Translations under genes and position numbers: made by a program
Notes under the pieces: generated by a model
The model's database searches: none
Seen by the model: only the letters and a program-made list of their open reading frames with translations
Told to the model about the DNA's origin: nothing
Origin: an uncultured Lachnospiraceae bacterium
Lineage (GTDB): Bacteria; Bacillota; Clostridia; Lachnospirales; Lachnospiraceae
Assembly (NCBI GenBank): GCA_910587155.1
Contig: CAJULA010000002.1
Span: 131,938 to 195,937, forward strand
Direction of reading: 5' to 3'
Length of the DNA stretch: 64,000 bases
Shown here: piece by piece, positions 28,286 through 37,752 of the stretch
Layout of the letters: each line of letters starts with the position of its first letter
How positions within the stretch are numbered: the first letter of the stretch is position 1

Positions 28286-29415
28286 CTTTGTAATCCGGCT
28301 TTCGTCAGCTCCATGCCAAGCCCTCTCACCGCCTCCTCCAGCACTTCAAAAAATGGGAAAATATCATCACTGTCTATTGCACCCAGGGCACATAGACGAA
28401 AGGAATCATTGCCGTCAACCTTACCGGGATATATCGTAAACCCTCTTTCATAACAATAGTCATGTACTTTTTCAAAATTCCATTTCGGATCATCCGGACA
28501 GCGTATAGCCACTACCAGTCCTGACTGCAATTCCCTGGGTATCAAACACGTAAACCCAAGTTTTCTGATTCCGTTATGAATCGCCTCAAATACCCTTGTA
28601 TGTCTTTCCCATTTTGCAGATTCTCCTTCCTTCCAATATTCCTTTAACGCCTGTCTTACGGAATAAACTGTCTGTACCGGCGGTGTGAAATGCATTTCTC
28701 CGGTTCTTTGAAAATATTTATATTGCAAATACAGATTACAATAATAAGAGCGTTTCGGATAATCAGCAGACGCTTCTATCAGATCCTTCCTGCCTATTAC
28801 AAAAGACAGCCCCGTCATTGCCATTAACCCTTTCTGCGCAGAAGCCATACAGAAGTCTATATTATCCTTTTTTACATCAATCGGGATCATCGCATAAGAA
28901 GAAGTCGTATCAACAATAAAAGTTAACTGATACTTATGTGCCAGTGCCCCAATCTCACGAACAGGATTCAGCAGTCCTGTCCCGGTCTCATTATGGGTTG
29001 CATATACCAATGCTATATCCTTATCCTCTGACAGTATCGCTTCCACCCTTTCCAGATCAGGCAGTTCATCATATCTGAACTGTAAATCAACATATTCCAG
29101 ACCATAATAAGCGCATATTTCTACTGCACGCTGACTATATGCGCCATTGTTTATGACAAGCACCTTCTTTCCACAGGGAAGCAGTGAATTCAGACAGACA
29201 TCCATGCTTATTGTTCCGGAACCGCAAAACAGAACCGCTGTATATTCCCCCTGCTCTCCATGGACAATCCGCACCAGATCTCTGCGGATCTCTTCCATCA
29301 TAACAGTAAATTCCTTTTCCCTCGGACAGATATCCGGCACCACCTGTGACATTTTCACAGTATCCGTAGTCGTGGCAGGCCCGGGATTCAATAATATATT
29401 TCTTTTGATCTCCAT
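28282..29415 (-). CDS. phnW: 2-aminoethylphosphonate transaminase
   Basis: 377 residues, a fold-type I PLP aminotransferase close to PhnW. It starts MEIKRNILLNPGPATTTD, the typical N-terminus, and has LFCGSGTISMDVCLNSLL, YATHNETGTGLLNPV, FIVDTTSSYAMIPID and ASAQKGLMAM, where the lysine would bind PLP. In biosynthesis it aminates phosphonoacetaldehyde to 2-aminoethylphosphonate. The decarboxylase and mutase that make its substrate lie just upstream. Confidence 0.85.
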   Translation of the reverse strand: MEIKRNILLNPGPATTTDTVKMSQVVPDICPREKEFTVMMEEIRRDLVRIVHGEQGEYTAVLFCGSGTISMDVCLNSLLPCGKKVLVINNGAYSQRAVEICAYYGLEYVDLQFRYDELPDLERVEAILSEDKDIALVYATHNETGTGLLNPVREIGALAHKYQLTFIVDTTSSYAMIPIDVKKDNIDFCMASAQKGLMAMTGLSFVIGRKDLIEASADYPKRSYYCNLYLQYKYFQRTGEMHFTPPVQTVYSVRQALKEYWKEGESAKWERHTRVFEAIHNGIRKLGFTCLIPRELQSGLVVAIRCPDDPKWNFEKVHDYCYERGFTIYPGKVDGNDSFRLCALGAIDSDDIFPFFEVLEEAVRGLGMELTKAGLQR

Positions 29416-29416
29416 A

Positions 29417-30165
29417 CTATCCTCTCTGAATGCTCTTATCTGTTTTTGTCATAAAACAGTTGAATACAAAATCATTATTCCAATAGTCTCCCATGGTAGA
29501 TTTTGAAAAACGGATGTCCATATCATGTTTTTCCGCAAACTTCAGGAAAAATGATTTTTCATAAAAAAACTTTGGAAGGTCTTTATAGCGCTCTTCATAA
29601 TCAGAGACCGTCTTTTTTCGATAACTGATAAAGTCATCTTTCTTTTCAATGTCATGAATATCAATAATCCCTATAGAGTAATCAGCCTTCACATACATAG
29701 ATTCCAAAACTCTTTCCGCATACTCATAACTGTCAAAGTAAGAGAATACACTGTTCGACAAAACAGCATCATATGTTACATCAGAGATCATATTGACTGC
29801 CTCATCGCAAATCAGTTCCCATGGACTTTCCAGCACTCTCTCTGCAATCTTTATCTCCGCACCGGAATAATCAATTCCCCCAATGGACATACCATCTTTT
29901 TGAAACAAATATAAATTGGCTCCGCATCCGCATCCTACTTCAAACACGCTCTTTATCGGATGTACCTTAGCACACGGACAAAACTCCAATTCATTCTTAA
30001 TTTGTATGTACTGCTCGTAAAACTGATTATAGTCAAGCATATCGCCGATGGCATCCCATCCACTGATACGTTTTAATTCCAAAAATATTTTCTCTTTATC
30101 CCCACAACCCAAAATGTCTTCATTTGCACATCTTTTTCCCATATCGCATGCCACTTATTATTCAT
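29417..30165 (-). CDS. Class I SAM methyltransferase, frameshifted near start
   Basis: The main frame (29417-30154) encodes about 245 residues with FEVGCGCGANLYLFQKDG and IGGIDYSGAEIKIAERV, clear AdoMet motifs. The natural start is probably the ATG at 30165, which has GGAG 7 bases upstream and reads MNNKWHAIWEK, the usual N-terminus of this methyltransferase group. It enters the main frame only if the five-A run at 30137-30133 had six. As written, only weak internal starts (GTG 30154, ATG 30142) remain. It sits between PEP mutase and the AEP transaminase, so it may modify the phosphonate. Confidence 0.7.
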
Positions 30166-30181
30166 TTGCAATCTCCAGTCA

Positions 30182-31479
30182 TCAAATGGTATCTATCAAT
30201 GTGATAATCTTATAAAAGGGAATCAGCGTTTCTTCTGCCTCCCTTGCCCTGTGATTTAGCAAGATATTTTTTGCAGTATTTTCCATCGCCGGAAAAGCGC
30301 TGCGGGTCAGTTGGTTTGCATAAATAACGATATTAACTCCATGGCTAATCAGCTCAGACTCATAAGTATCGCAATAAGTGGTGGGCACCACTACAATTGG
30401 TGTGGTAACATCCTGATCGCGAAACCTGTCACAAAACTCAAATATCTCATCCGGCTCCGGTTTTCTTGAATGAATCATAATCCCATCCGCCCCTGCCTCC
30501 ACATAAGCCATAGCACGTTTCAGGGCATCCTCCATGCCTTTTTCCAGGATCAGGCTCTCGATCCGGGCAATTATCATAAAATCCTCTGTCCTCTGAGCAT
30601 CCTTTCCCGCACTGATTTTTTCACAGAAATTCTCAATACTGTCCTGGGTCTGCCTGACTTGTGTACCAAATAATGAGTTCTTCTTCTGCCCCACCTTATC
30701 CTCTATGATAATCGCCGAAACGCCCATCCTTTCCAGTGTTCTCACATTATATGTAAAATGTTCTACCAGTCCGCCTGTGTCACCATCCAGAATCACAGGC
30801 TTAGTAGTTACATCCATAACCTCATCAATAGTCCGGATTCTGGAACTCATATCTATCAGTTCAATATCCGGTTTCCCACGGGTTGTGGAATCACACAGAC
30901 TGGAAATCCACATAGCATCAAACTGATCCAGCCCCTCTCCATCCTGCACTACAGTCTTCTCTGCAATCAGTCCTGTCAGTCCGCTATGCACTTCTATTGT
31001 CTTGACGACAGGACAGATACGCAGCAGCTCCCGCAATCGCCTGCGTCGCAGCTCCGGCATAGCCAATTTCTCACGGGCCGTCTCCTCTGCTTTTTTGACT
31101 GCATTATTCCATGTATAAGGAATTTCAATCAGACTTCCCCCCCCAACAATTTCAGATTAAACAGAACATTTTCCCGAATGACGGATTCCGGCCCCTGCTT
31201 CCAGTTATCTCCATGAATCACATAATCAGGACGCAGTTTTTTTAATATTTCATCATACATAATCTGTTCCTGCACCACCACATGAGAAACGCCCTCCAAC
31301 CCTTTTACCATCGCCACCCTTTCCTCGAAAGAAATGGATGGAAAACGATTATAGCGGATCATCTGATAGTCGCATAAGACACCCACTGTAACTTCCCCAT
31401 ACTTCTGCGCCTGTTCGATTATGTTCCTGTGCCCTTCATGAATCACATCCGTGCAAAAACAGGTATATACTTTTTTCAT
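30182..31479 (-). pseudogene. pepM: Phosphoenolpyruvate mutase with N-terminal cytidylyltransferase domain, split by a G8 frameshift
   Basis: Two frames make one protein. The first (31479-31129, 116 residues) is a cytidylyltransferase-like domain with CFCTDVIHEGHRNII, and stops just after a run of eight G. The second frame carries PEP mutase: TIEVHSGLTGLIAEKT, ILDGDTGGL and the catalytic EDKVGQKKNS. Adding one G joins them as LLGGGSLIEIPYTWNN and on to AMPELRRRRLREL, matching fused PEP mutases. PepM converts PEP to phosphonopyruvate, the entry step to phosphonates. The second half has no ribosome site of its own, so as written it would not be made well. Phase variation or sequencing error are both possible. 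Confidence 0.85.
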
Positions 31480-32612
31480 CAGTTCACTCCATTATGTTTC
31501 ATAAAAATAGACTTGTTCTCTGCAGCGCTCTCCCCGGGTCTTAAGAGATCCGCTCTGGAACCTATGGTGACTCTGATCTCTATGAATACCACGCCGCTGA
31601 CAGCCCTCGCCTTTCTCAGAGCCTGTCCCAGACTATCGTTGTCTGTAGCCTGAAAGACATTTGGATAACCACACTGCCTCGCCACTTCATCATAAGGCAC
31701 CCCGACTGCTCCTGTAGGCATACCTCCCACTGACTCATGTGATCCATTATCCAGGCAGATATGAATCAGATTATCCGGCCTTTGATTGCCTGTGACCGCC
31801 ATGCTGCCCATGTGCATCAGCAGAGCACCGTCTCCATCCAGACATATCACTTTCCTGGCCGGATTCCTGTTCGCCAACTGCAAAGCTATCATCCCTGCAT
31901 GTCCCATGCCTCCAACGGTCAGAAATATCTGATCATGATTTCCCAGCACAGCATCTGCCTGTTCGTATAATTCTCTGGAAATCTTTCCGGTAGTCGACAC
32001 AATAATATCATCCGGCTTTATCCACCCTGTAATTTGTGCCACGGCACCCTCACGACTCATGGAGTTTCCATTTTGATATGTATGCCCTGTCCCGCTACCA
32101 AAGGTGCCGCTTTTCACAAGGATGGCAAATTGTCTGTTATAACGAAAGACAGAGTGTGCCTCCTTTAGTATTTCATCCATCTCCTGTCCTGTTGTCGTCG
32201 CATCAATAATTGCATAGGGGATTTCCAGCAGTTCTAACAGGCCCAAAGTAATCTTCCCCATAAATTTGTGCTGTTGCTCATCCTTCCTTCCAGGCTCCCC
32301 GCGCCAGCCAATAATAAACAACATAGGAATACCATATACATCAGAGTTTGCCAGAGACGTGACCGGATTTACCGCATTTCCCAGTCCGCTGTTTTGCATA
32401 TAAACACAGGCAGGACTCCCCGTTGACAAATATTCTCCAACAGCAATCCCAATACACCCACCCTCGTTTTCCGGCACGATATGAAAATCAAAGATATCTT
32501 TTCCTTCATTTGCCAGATAATCACAAAAAATCCTGAGTGTAGAATCCGGTATACCGGTTATCGTATTGATACCGGACTTATGAATTTTCTGAATAAATAA
32601 ACTAACGTCCAC
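31479..32612 (-). CDS. ppd: Phosphonopyruvate decarboxylase
   Basis: 377 residues from a GTG start, with AGGA upstream. It is ThDP-dependent: the N-terminal half has ITGIPDSTLRIFCDYL and VPENEGGCIGIAVGEYL (catalytic Glu region), and the C-terminal half has the ThDP motif CLDGDGALLMHMGSMA with LIHICLDNGSHESVGGMP, a signature of this family. It decarboxylates phosphonopyruvate to phosphonoacetaldehyde, pulling the unfavourable PEP mutase reaction forward. Its stop overlaps the pepM start (TGATG). Confidence 0.9.
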   Translation of the reverse strand: MDVSLFIQKIHKSGINTITGIPDSTLRIFCDYLANEGKDIFDFHIVPENEGGCIGIAVGEYLSTGSPACVYMQNSGLGNAVNPVTSLANSDVYGIPMLFIIGWRGEPGRKDEQQHKFMGKITLGLLELLEIPYAIIDATTTGQEMDEILKEAHSVFRYNRQFAILVKSGTFGSGTGHTYQNGNSMSREGAVAQITGWIKPDDIIVSTTGKISRELYEQADAVLGNHDQIFLTVGGMGHAGMIALQLANRNPARKVICLDGDGALLMHMGSMAVTGNQRPDNLIHICLDNGSHESVGGMPTGAVGVPYDEVARQCGYPNVFQATDNDSLGQALRKARAVSGVVFIEIRVTIGSRADLLRPGESAAENKSIFMKHNGVN

Positions 32613-32634
32613 GTTGCTCTATCTTCCTTCCGAA

Positions 32635-33654
32635 TTACTCCCGATACTGCAATAATATCTTTGCCTTTTCCCCATGGGTATTTTCCCATTCCTTTATCAG
32701 TCTTCCATAGACTCTTTCATTATGTATGCGCTTTCCAATATAAAAATCAGTGCACTGAGAAGAAAATCTCCGTTTAAATTGAAGCAGTGAATCATCTTTT
32801 GCAACTGATCGCCCTCCACCAAAGTGCATCTTTTTACATCCACAGGATTTGGCGTATTTAATTGCTTCCCATAATAAAATATTATTTGGCGCATATTTCA
32901 GAAATTCGTATTTACTTCCCGCCAAATGATAGTGAAAGTATTCTCCATATTTCATAAAAATAGCGGCCGCCAATATTTCCTTGTCCTTTACTACATGCAT
33001 TAGTTTGTAGTCTGGATTATGTTTCATTTTGTCGTAATACGCCTGATCGAAAAAATAAAAGCGTTCAGCTCCAACCTTGCACATTGTCTGATTGTAAATA
33101 TCTGAAAAGGCGTCATAATCTTCACTGATCTCCACACTGAGTCCGTTTTTCCTGCATTTTCTTATCGTATTTCTGTTTTGCGTTGATATATCATGCATCC
33201 AGATTTCATCCAGACTTCTCTCCAAGTCCAGCCAAACCGTAGTCCTATTATGCAATACATCAATATTTTTCTGAAAAATCCCTTCATTCCGCAAAAGCGG
33301 ATGAAAACGGATAAATTCTGCTATAATATTTTCACGCAGACAATATTTCAAGAATTCTTTTTCAAATTTATGAATAAAAGCTAAATCCTTATTCTTTACA
33401 AGAGGACCACCATATCCATAAGGGGTTTCAATATCATAATACAGGCATTTATCTTCTGAAAGATTAACCATATGCTTTATATATGGATAAATGCCAAAAT
33501 TATCCCCTTCTTCATAAAGAAACAGCTGTGCTTCTCCGCCACCCAGTAATTGACTTTCCTGCCCATAACGGCGGGTGAAATATATATCCTGTTTTTCCCC
33601 CGGCAGCGCTTCAATATATTTATCCCAGAGCATATTATTGCTATCTAATATCAT
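32635..33654 (-). CDS. FemAB/BioF2-like GNAT acyltransferase
   Basis: 339 residues of the FemAB-like, double-GNAT type: YDIETPYGYGGPLV, EFIRFHPLLRN, NTIRKCRKNGLSVEI, AAAIFMKYGEYFHYHLAGS and LLWEAIKYAKSCGCKKMHFGG, followed by QFKRRFSSQCTDFYIG. Such proteins transfer an amino acid from aminoacyl-tRNA or an acyl group to an amine. It directly precedes the nonulosonate synthase gene's end, so it may acylate the amino sugar on the pathway, filling the place of a LegH-type acetyltransferase, which is otherwise missing here. That is inference from position. Confidence 0.7.
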   Translation of the reverse strand: MILDSNNMLWDKYIEALPGEKQDIYFTRRYGQESQLLGGGEAQLFLYEEGDNFGIYPYIKHMVNLSEDKCLYYDIETPYGYGGPLVKNKDLAFIHKFEKEFLKYCLRENIIAEFIRFHPLLRNEGIFQKNIDVLHNRTTVWLDLERSLDEIWMHDISTQNRNTIRKCRKNGLSVEISEDYDAFSDIYNQTMCKVGAERFYFFDQAYYDKMKHNPDYKLMHVVKDKEILAAAIFMKYGEYFHYHLAGSKYEFLKYAPNNILLWEAIKYAKSCGCKKMHFGGGRSVAKDDSLLQFKRRFSSQCTDFYIGKRIHNERVYGRLIKEWENTHGEKAKILLQYRE

Positions 33655-33666
33655 CTGACAATCCCT

Positions 33667-34671
33667 TTATACATCTTCCCACATGATTGCTTCTTCCTCT
33701 TCAATATCCCGCTTCAGCCTTCGCCCCAACAAAACAGCGGCAAATTCCGGGGCAATTCCCGTTCCAGGCCTTTTTAAACATATCATATCTTCTGTCAGCA
33801 CCGTTCCGGCCTTTAATTTTCTGGCTGCCAAAATGCTGCGCCGTATCTGATTCATCATTATTTTTTCTCTACCGGTAGGCCTCTTTCTTCCATCCCCTAA
33901 TAATTCTTCCGTATTTCTGATATGACGCACATATTCCGCAAATTCCTCCGGCGTCATGGATGCTTTATGATCCGGTCCTTTCATTTCCCTGTCGAGCGTA
34001 ATATGCTTTTCGATAACAGAAGCTCCCAATGCTACCGACGCCACAGCCACTTCAAAGCCCGATGTATGGTCAGAATATCCGACAGGCAGATAAAATGCAT
34101 TTTTTAAAGTTAACATTGCTCTGAGGTTTACGTCGCACAGTGCTGTCGGGTAATCAGTCGTACAGTGCATCAATTCAATATTTTGTGTCCCATTTTCCAT
34201 CAATATGTCAACTGCCCTTTCGACTTCTCCCAGCGTACTCATTCCCGTGGATAAAATAACCGGTTTTCCCACTTTCGCTATTAACTCCAAAAATGGATAG
34301 TTTGTAACCTCTGTAGAACCTATTTTAATTTTAGACACATTCATCTCAACAAGACATCTCAGACTTTCTGCACCATCAGGTGTCGAAATAAAATCAATGT
34401 TCTTCGTCGTACAGTATTCCTTCAGTCGTCTGAAATCATCAAATGAAAGTTCCAGGTTTTTAAGCATATCAAACTGTGATTCCTGTGTTTTTTCGTTATT
34501 TTTTTGATAGGCAACTTTATCTGCTCTGATCCCGGTACTCTCTCCCGCTTTAAACGTCTGAAATTTAACGGCATCTGCCCCGCATTCTTTTGCCACGTCA
34601 ATTAATTTTCTGGCAATTTCCAGACTACCATTGTGATTTACCCCTGCCTCTGCAATAATATATACACTCAT
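33667..34671 (-). CDS. legI: Nonulosonic acid synthase (N-acetylneuraminate/legionaminate synthase)
   Basis: 334 residues, NeuB family. It condenses a six-carbon amino sugar with PEP to give a nine-carbon acid. Visible are IIAEAGVNHNGSLEIARKL, GADAVKFQTFKA, ISTPDGAESL, KIGSTEVTNYPFLE, ILSTGMSTLGEVE, GYSDHTSG and VIEKHITLDREMKGPDHK in the barrel, then a C-terminal SAF/antifreeze-like domain from about residue 275 (RRSILAARKLKAGTVL). The neighbouring LegC-type aminotransferase and PtmE-like genes favour legionaminate over sialic acid. Confidence 0.85.
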   Translation of the reverse strand: MSVYIIAEAGVNHNGSLEIARKLIDVAKECGADAVKFQTFKAGESTGIRADKVAYQKNNEKTQESQFDMLKNLELSFDDFRRLKEYCTTKNIDFISTPDGAESLRCLVEMNVSKIKIGSTEVTNYPFLELIAKVGKPVILSTGMSTLGEVERAVDILMENGTQNIELMHCTTDYPTALCDVNLRAMLTLKNAFYLPVGYSDHTSGFEVAVASVALGASVIEKHITLDREMKGPDHKASMTPEEFAEYVRHIRNTEELLGDGRKRPTGREKIMMNQIRRSILAARKLKAGTVLTEDMICLKRPGTGIAPEFAAVLLGRRLKRDIEEEEAIMWEDV

Positions 34672-34674
34672 CTC

Positions 34675-35832
34675 TTATCGTTCCCAAATAAGTTTTTTCT
34701 TTAACAATATTTCATTTATTTCAATATTTTCTAAGATCTCCACAATCTTTTTGCTTGTCTCTCCCTCTCCATACAGGCTTTTGGAACATCTCACATTTTT
34801 ACCAAATTCATCCCCTAAGGCTTTTCTTATTGCCTCCCTGATTTCCTGTTTTTCATAACCACAGCATATGATATTGTCAGCCATAAGACGACCCTTCTGG
34901 CGATTTCCAATATTGACTACCGCTACCTTTATAAACGGAGCCTCAATAATTGCACTGGAGGAATTTCCAACCAAAGCTCCACAATATCCCATCAGACTGA
35001 TATAACGGGTATTTCCAAGACTTTGTACCAGACGCACGTTTTTTTTCGCGTTTGCAAATTCTTTCCATTTACGTATTATCAGTTCACTCCCATCATCTGA
35101 ATTTGGATAGGTAATCACAATGGAACCCGTATGATCCGCAAGAGCAGAAATCAGATTAGCCATCTGCCAGGCAAGTGCATCTGCCTCCAATGTGACCGGA
35201 TGGTATGTCACTAACAATGTATCTTTGTCTATTTTTATCTTTAACTCGTTTTCCAGGTCCGACTTCTTCATTGTTTTGGTACTCTTAATATTCTCTATCC
35301 CCGGATCCCCCACATCAAATATTCTCCAGGCTTCTTCCCCCATTTTTTTGATGTTATCGGCATATACGGCTGCCCCCGGAAAATGAATATGCGCCATTTT
35401 TGTAATCGCATGTCTGATCTGCTCATCCATAGCACCTTCTGTACTTTCTCCTCCGGAAATATGCGCAATCGGTATATGCATCCCGACCGCAACCAAAGCC
35501 GCGGCAAGCATCTCATATCTGTCCCCCAGCAATACCAGAATATCAGGTCTTTCTTCACAAAAAGCACCGGATAAATGAATCAGCAAATGACTCATCTCCA
35601 GGGGAATACGCACCCTTTCATCGAAATCACCACTTATAGGAAGCGCCTTCCAGATTTCAATCCCATCACCCTCAATTTCCTCTACCGTATGCCCGTATTG
35701 CTCTGACAGGTGTGCACCGGTAACAATCATATACAACTCCAGTTTTTCTGAATCCTGTATACGTTGTAACATATTTTTCAGTACACAATAATCAGCCCTG
35801 CTGTCTGTCAGCACCATCACTTTCCGTCTCAC
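34675..35832 (-). CDS. legG: Hydrolysing UDP/GDP-sugar 2-epimerase (NeuC/LegG)
   Basis: 385 residues from a GTG with AAGGG upstream. It belongs to the hydrolysing UDP-GlcNAc 2-epimerase family: TDSRADYCVLKNML, VTGAHLSEQYGHTVEEI, VLLGDRYEMLAAALVA, PIAHISGGESTEGAMDEQIR and VTYHPVTLE. NeuC-type enzymes release ManNAc; LegG releases 2,4-diacetamido-tetradeoxymannose. It lies 3 bases before legI. Which substrate is used depends on the LegC-type enzyme upstream. Confidence 0.85.
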   Translation of the reverse strand: MRRKVMVLTDSRADYCVLKNMLQRIQDSEKLELYMIVTGAHLSEQYGHTVEEIEGDGIEIWKALPISGDFDERVRIPLEMSHLLIHLSGAFCEERPDILVLLGDRYEMLAAALVAVGMHIPIAHISGGESTEGAMDEQIRHAITKMAHIHFPGAAVYADNIKKMGEEAWRIFDVGDPGIENIKSTKTMKKSDLENELKIKIDKDTLLVTYHPVTLEADALAWQMANLISALADHTGSIVITYPNSDDGSELIIRKWKEFANAKKNVRLVQSLGNTRYISLMGYCGALVGNSSSAIIEAPFIKVAVVNIGNRQKGRLMADNIICCGYEKQEIREAIRKALGDEFGKNVRCSKSLYGEGETSKKIVEILENIEINEILLKKKLIWER

Positions 35833-35845
35833 TTTTATTCACCCT

Positions 35846-36541
35846 TTATAAAGATGCTCTTGCATTCATAATTGCTTCTGCAATTATAAAATCCAGTTCC
35901 GAATCAATATCTATGGAGTGACTCTGCTGCATAATATATGCATAACACTTTTCTGTATATATTTTATTTATATTGTCAAGCACTTTTTCTCTTACAATAT
36001 AAATCGCCCCGTTGATACGATAGTATACCGGTAAATCCTGTCGGTGAGTTACGCCATCATCAGTTCTCGCAAAACACTCCATTGATAAATCAGATCCGAT
36101 TATATTACTCCAAAGCGGTGTATGTTCCGCCTCGCATACACCAATCACTGCATCGGCATCTTTATCCTCAAACAATCTGTGTGCGCCAATAATATCACCC
36201 GCATCCCTCAATGGCGATGTCGGCTGCAAAAGGGTAATCCGATCAAATCCACAACCTTTACTTCTGTATTGACATAATACTTCCCTGACAACATCCCATG
36301 ATGTTGAAGTATCTTTCGAAGTCTCTTTACTTCTTAAAAATGGAACCTCTGCACCCATTTCCCTTGCAATCTGCGCATACTCTTCTGAATCTGTTGAGAG
36401 CATAACCGTATCAAAAATATTGGAATCCAGCGCAGCTTTTATCGTATATCCCAGAAGAGGAACACCTGATAAAACCTTTATATTCTTATTCTTCAATCCC
36501 TTAGACCCTGCCCGGGCCGGTATGATAGCCAGTCTTCTCAC
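35846..36541 (-). CDS. legF: CMP-nonulosonate synthase (NeuA/LegF)
   Basis: 231 residues from a GTG start. The CTP-binding N-terminus RLAIIPARAGSKGLKNKNI is diagnostic for acylneuraminate cytidylyltransferases, with VMLSTDSEEYAQIA, PFLRSKETSKDTSTSWDVV and ITLLQPTSPLRDAGDI. It activates the nine-carbon acid with CTP for glycosyl transfer. It is part of the same tight run as legG and legI. Confidence 0.9.
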   Translation of the reverse strand: MRRLAIIPARAGSKGLKNKNIKVLSGVPLLGYTIKAALDSNIFDTVMLSTDSEEYAQIAREMGAEVPFLRSKETSKDTSTSWDVVREVLCQYRSKGCGFDRITLLQPTSPLRDAGDIIGAHRLFEDKDADAVIGVCEAEHTPLWSNIIGSDLSMECFARTDDGVTHRQDLPVYYRINGAIYIVREKVLDNINKIYTEKCYAYIMQQSHSIDIDSELDFIIAEAIMNARASL

Positions 36542-36571
36542 AACATATACCTTCTTACGATAAAACTTCTT

Positions 36572-37711
36572 TCAATACTGTAAAATATCCTTTATCACGG
36601 AAACCACATATTCCAGCTGCTTATCTGTTATACCTGTGGAACTGGGCAGTGTAAGGATACCCTTCCAGATTTTATCTGTTACCGCCATATTCGCCATTTC
36701 TACATTGCAGTAAGGTTTTTGAAGATGCATCGGTTTCCAGAATGTTCTGCCTTCTATCCCTCTCTCTTTTAAGGCACCGCAAATATCTCTTACTTTATAA
36801 CGATTACTCAGCAACAATCCGGAAAACCAACATGCGCTCTCTGCCCAGTTAACCCGTGGAAAGAATGAGATACCATCAATATGTTTCAGCTGATTGAAAT
36901 AATAGTCTGTTATGTACCTTTTTTTCCCTACAAATTCATCAATACGCTCCAACTGAGCACACCCGACTGCCGCCTGGATATTTGTCATTCGATTGTTATA
37001 TCCTACCATATCATGATTATACTCAATCCCACATCTGGCTGTTGTAGACAGATGTCTTGCGCGGTCTATTATCTCTTTCCTGGCACTTACCACCGCCCCA
37101 CCACCACCGGCGGTTATTGTCTTATTTCCATTAAAAGAAAATACAGTGGCATCTGCAAGCTTCCCGATATTACAATTATGATAGTTTGCCCCAATAGCAG
37201 CAGCGGCATCCGCAACAACAGGAAGACGGTACTTTCGTGCCACCTTATTTATTCTGTCCATATCTGCCGGAAGCCCTAATGTATATACGGGCATAATTGC
37301 AGAAACCTTTTTCCCACTCTTTTTATGATAGACACATTTATCTTTTATGACAGTTTTTTCCTCTAATTCCTTTTCCAATATATCGGGATCCATTGTCCAT
37401 GAATCCGCAGATATATCAATCAGCCACGGTTCCGCACCGCAATGAGCAACTGCATTAGCCGTAGCGATAAATGTAAACGCAGGAATGCATACTATCTCAT
37501 CTTTTTCAACACCACAGGCTTTTAATGCCATGTGGAGTCCTGCCGTTCCGGACGAAACCGCTACACCATAATCAGCCTCTGTTATTTCAACTACCTTTTT
37601 TTCAAATCTGGTGACAAACTCTCCCACCGAAGATACGAACGTTGTATCAATGCATTCATTTAAATACTTGCGCTCATTCCCACTTAAATTAGGTTCCGCC
37701 AAATATATCAT
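36572..37711 (-). CDS. legC: DegT/DnrJ/EryC1-type aminotransferase (LegC-like)
   Basis: 379 residues, PLP-dependent sugar aminotransferase. It starts MIYLAEPNLSGNERKYLNEC and has VAVSSGTAGLHMALKACG, VADAAAAIGANY and FSFNGNKTITAGGGGAVV with the PLP lysine, then GYNNRMTNIQAAVG. LegC aminates the 4-keto sugar in legionaminate synthesis. It precedes legF in the operon. A clear 4,6-dehydratase (LegB) is not identified in the window, although several SDR genes lie upstream. Confidence 0.8.
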   Translation of the reverse strand: MIYLAEPNLSGNERKYLNECIDTTFVSSVGEFVTRFEKKVVEITEADYGVAVSSGTAGLHMALKACGVEKDEIVCIPAFTFIATANAVAHCGAEPWLIDISADSWTMDPDILEKELEEKTVIKDKCVYHKKSGKKVSAIMPVYTLGLPADMDRINKVARKYRLPVVADAAAAIGANYHNCNIGKLADATVFSFNGNKTITAGGGGAVVSARKEIIDRARHLSTTARCGIEYNHDMVGYNNRMTNIQAAVGCAQLERIDEFVGKKRYITDYYFNQLKHIDGISFFPRVNWAESACWFSGLLLSNRYKVRDICGALKERGIEGRTFWKPMHLQKPYCNVEMANMAVTDKIWKGILTLPSSTGITDKQLEYVVSVIKDILQY

Positions 37712-37752
37712 TTTATTCCTCGCCCCGCATTATTAAAATATTATATTCTATA

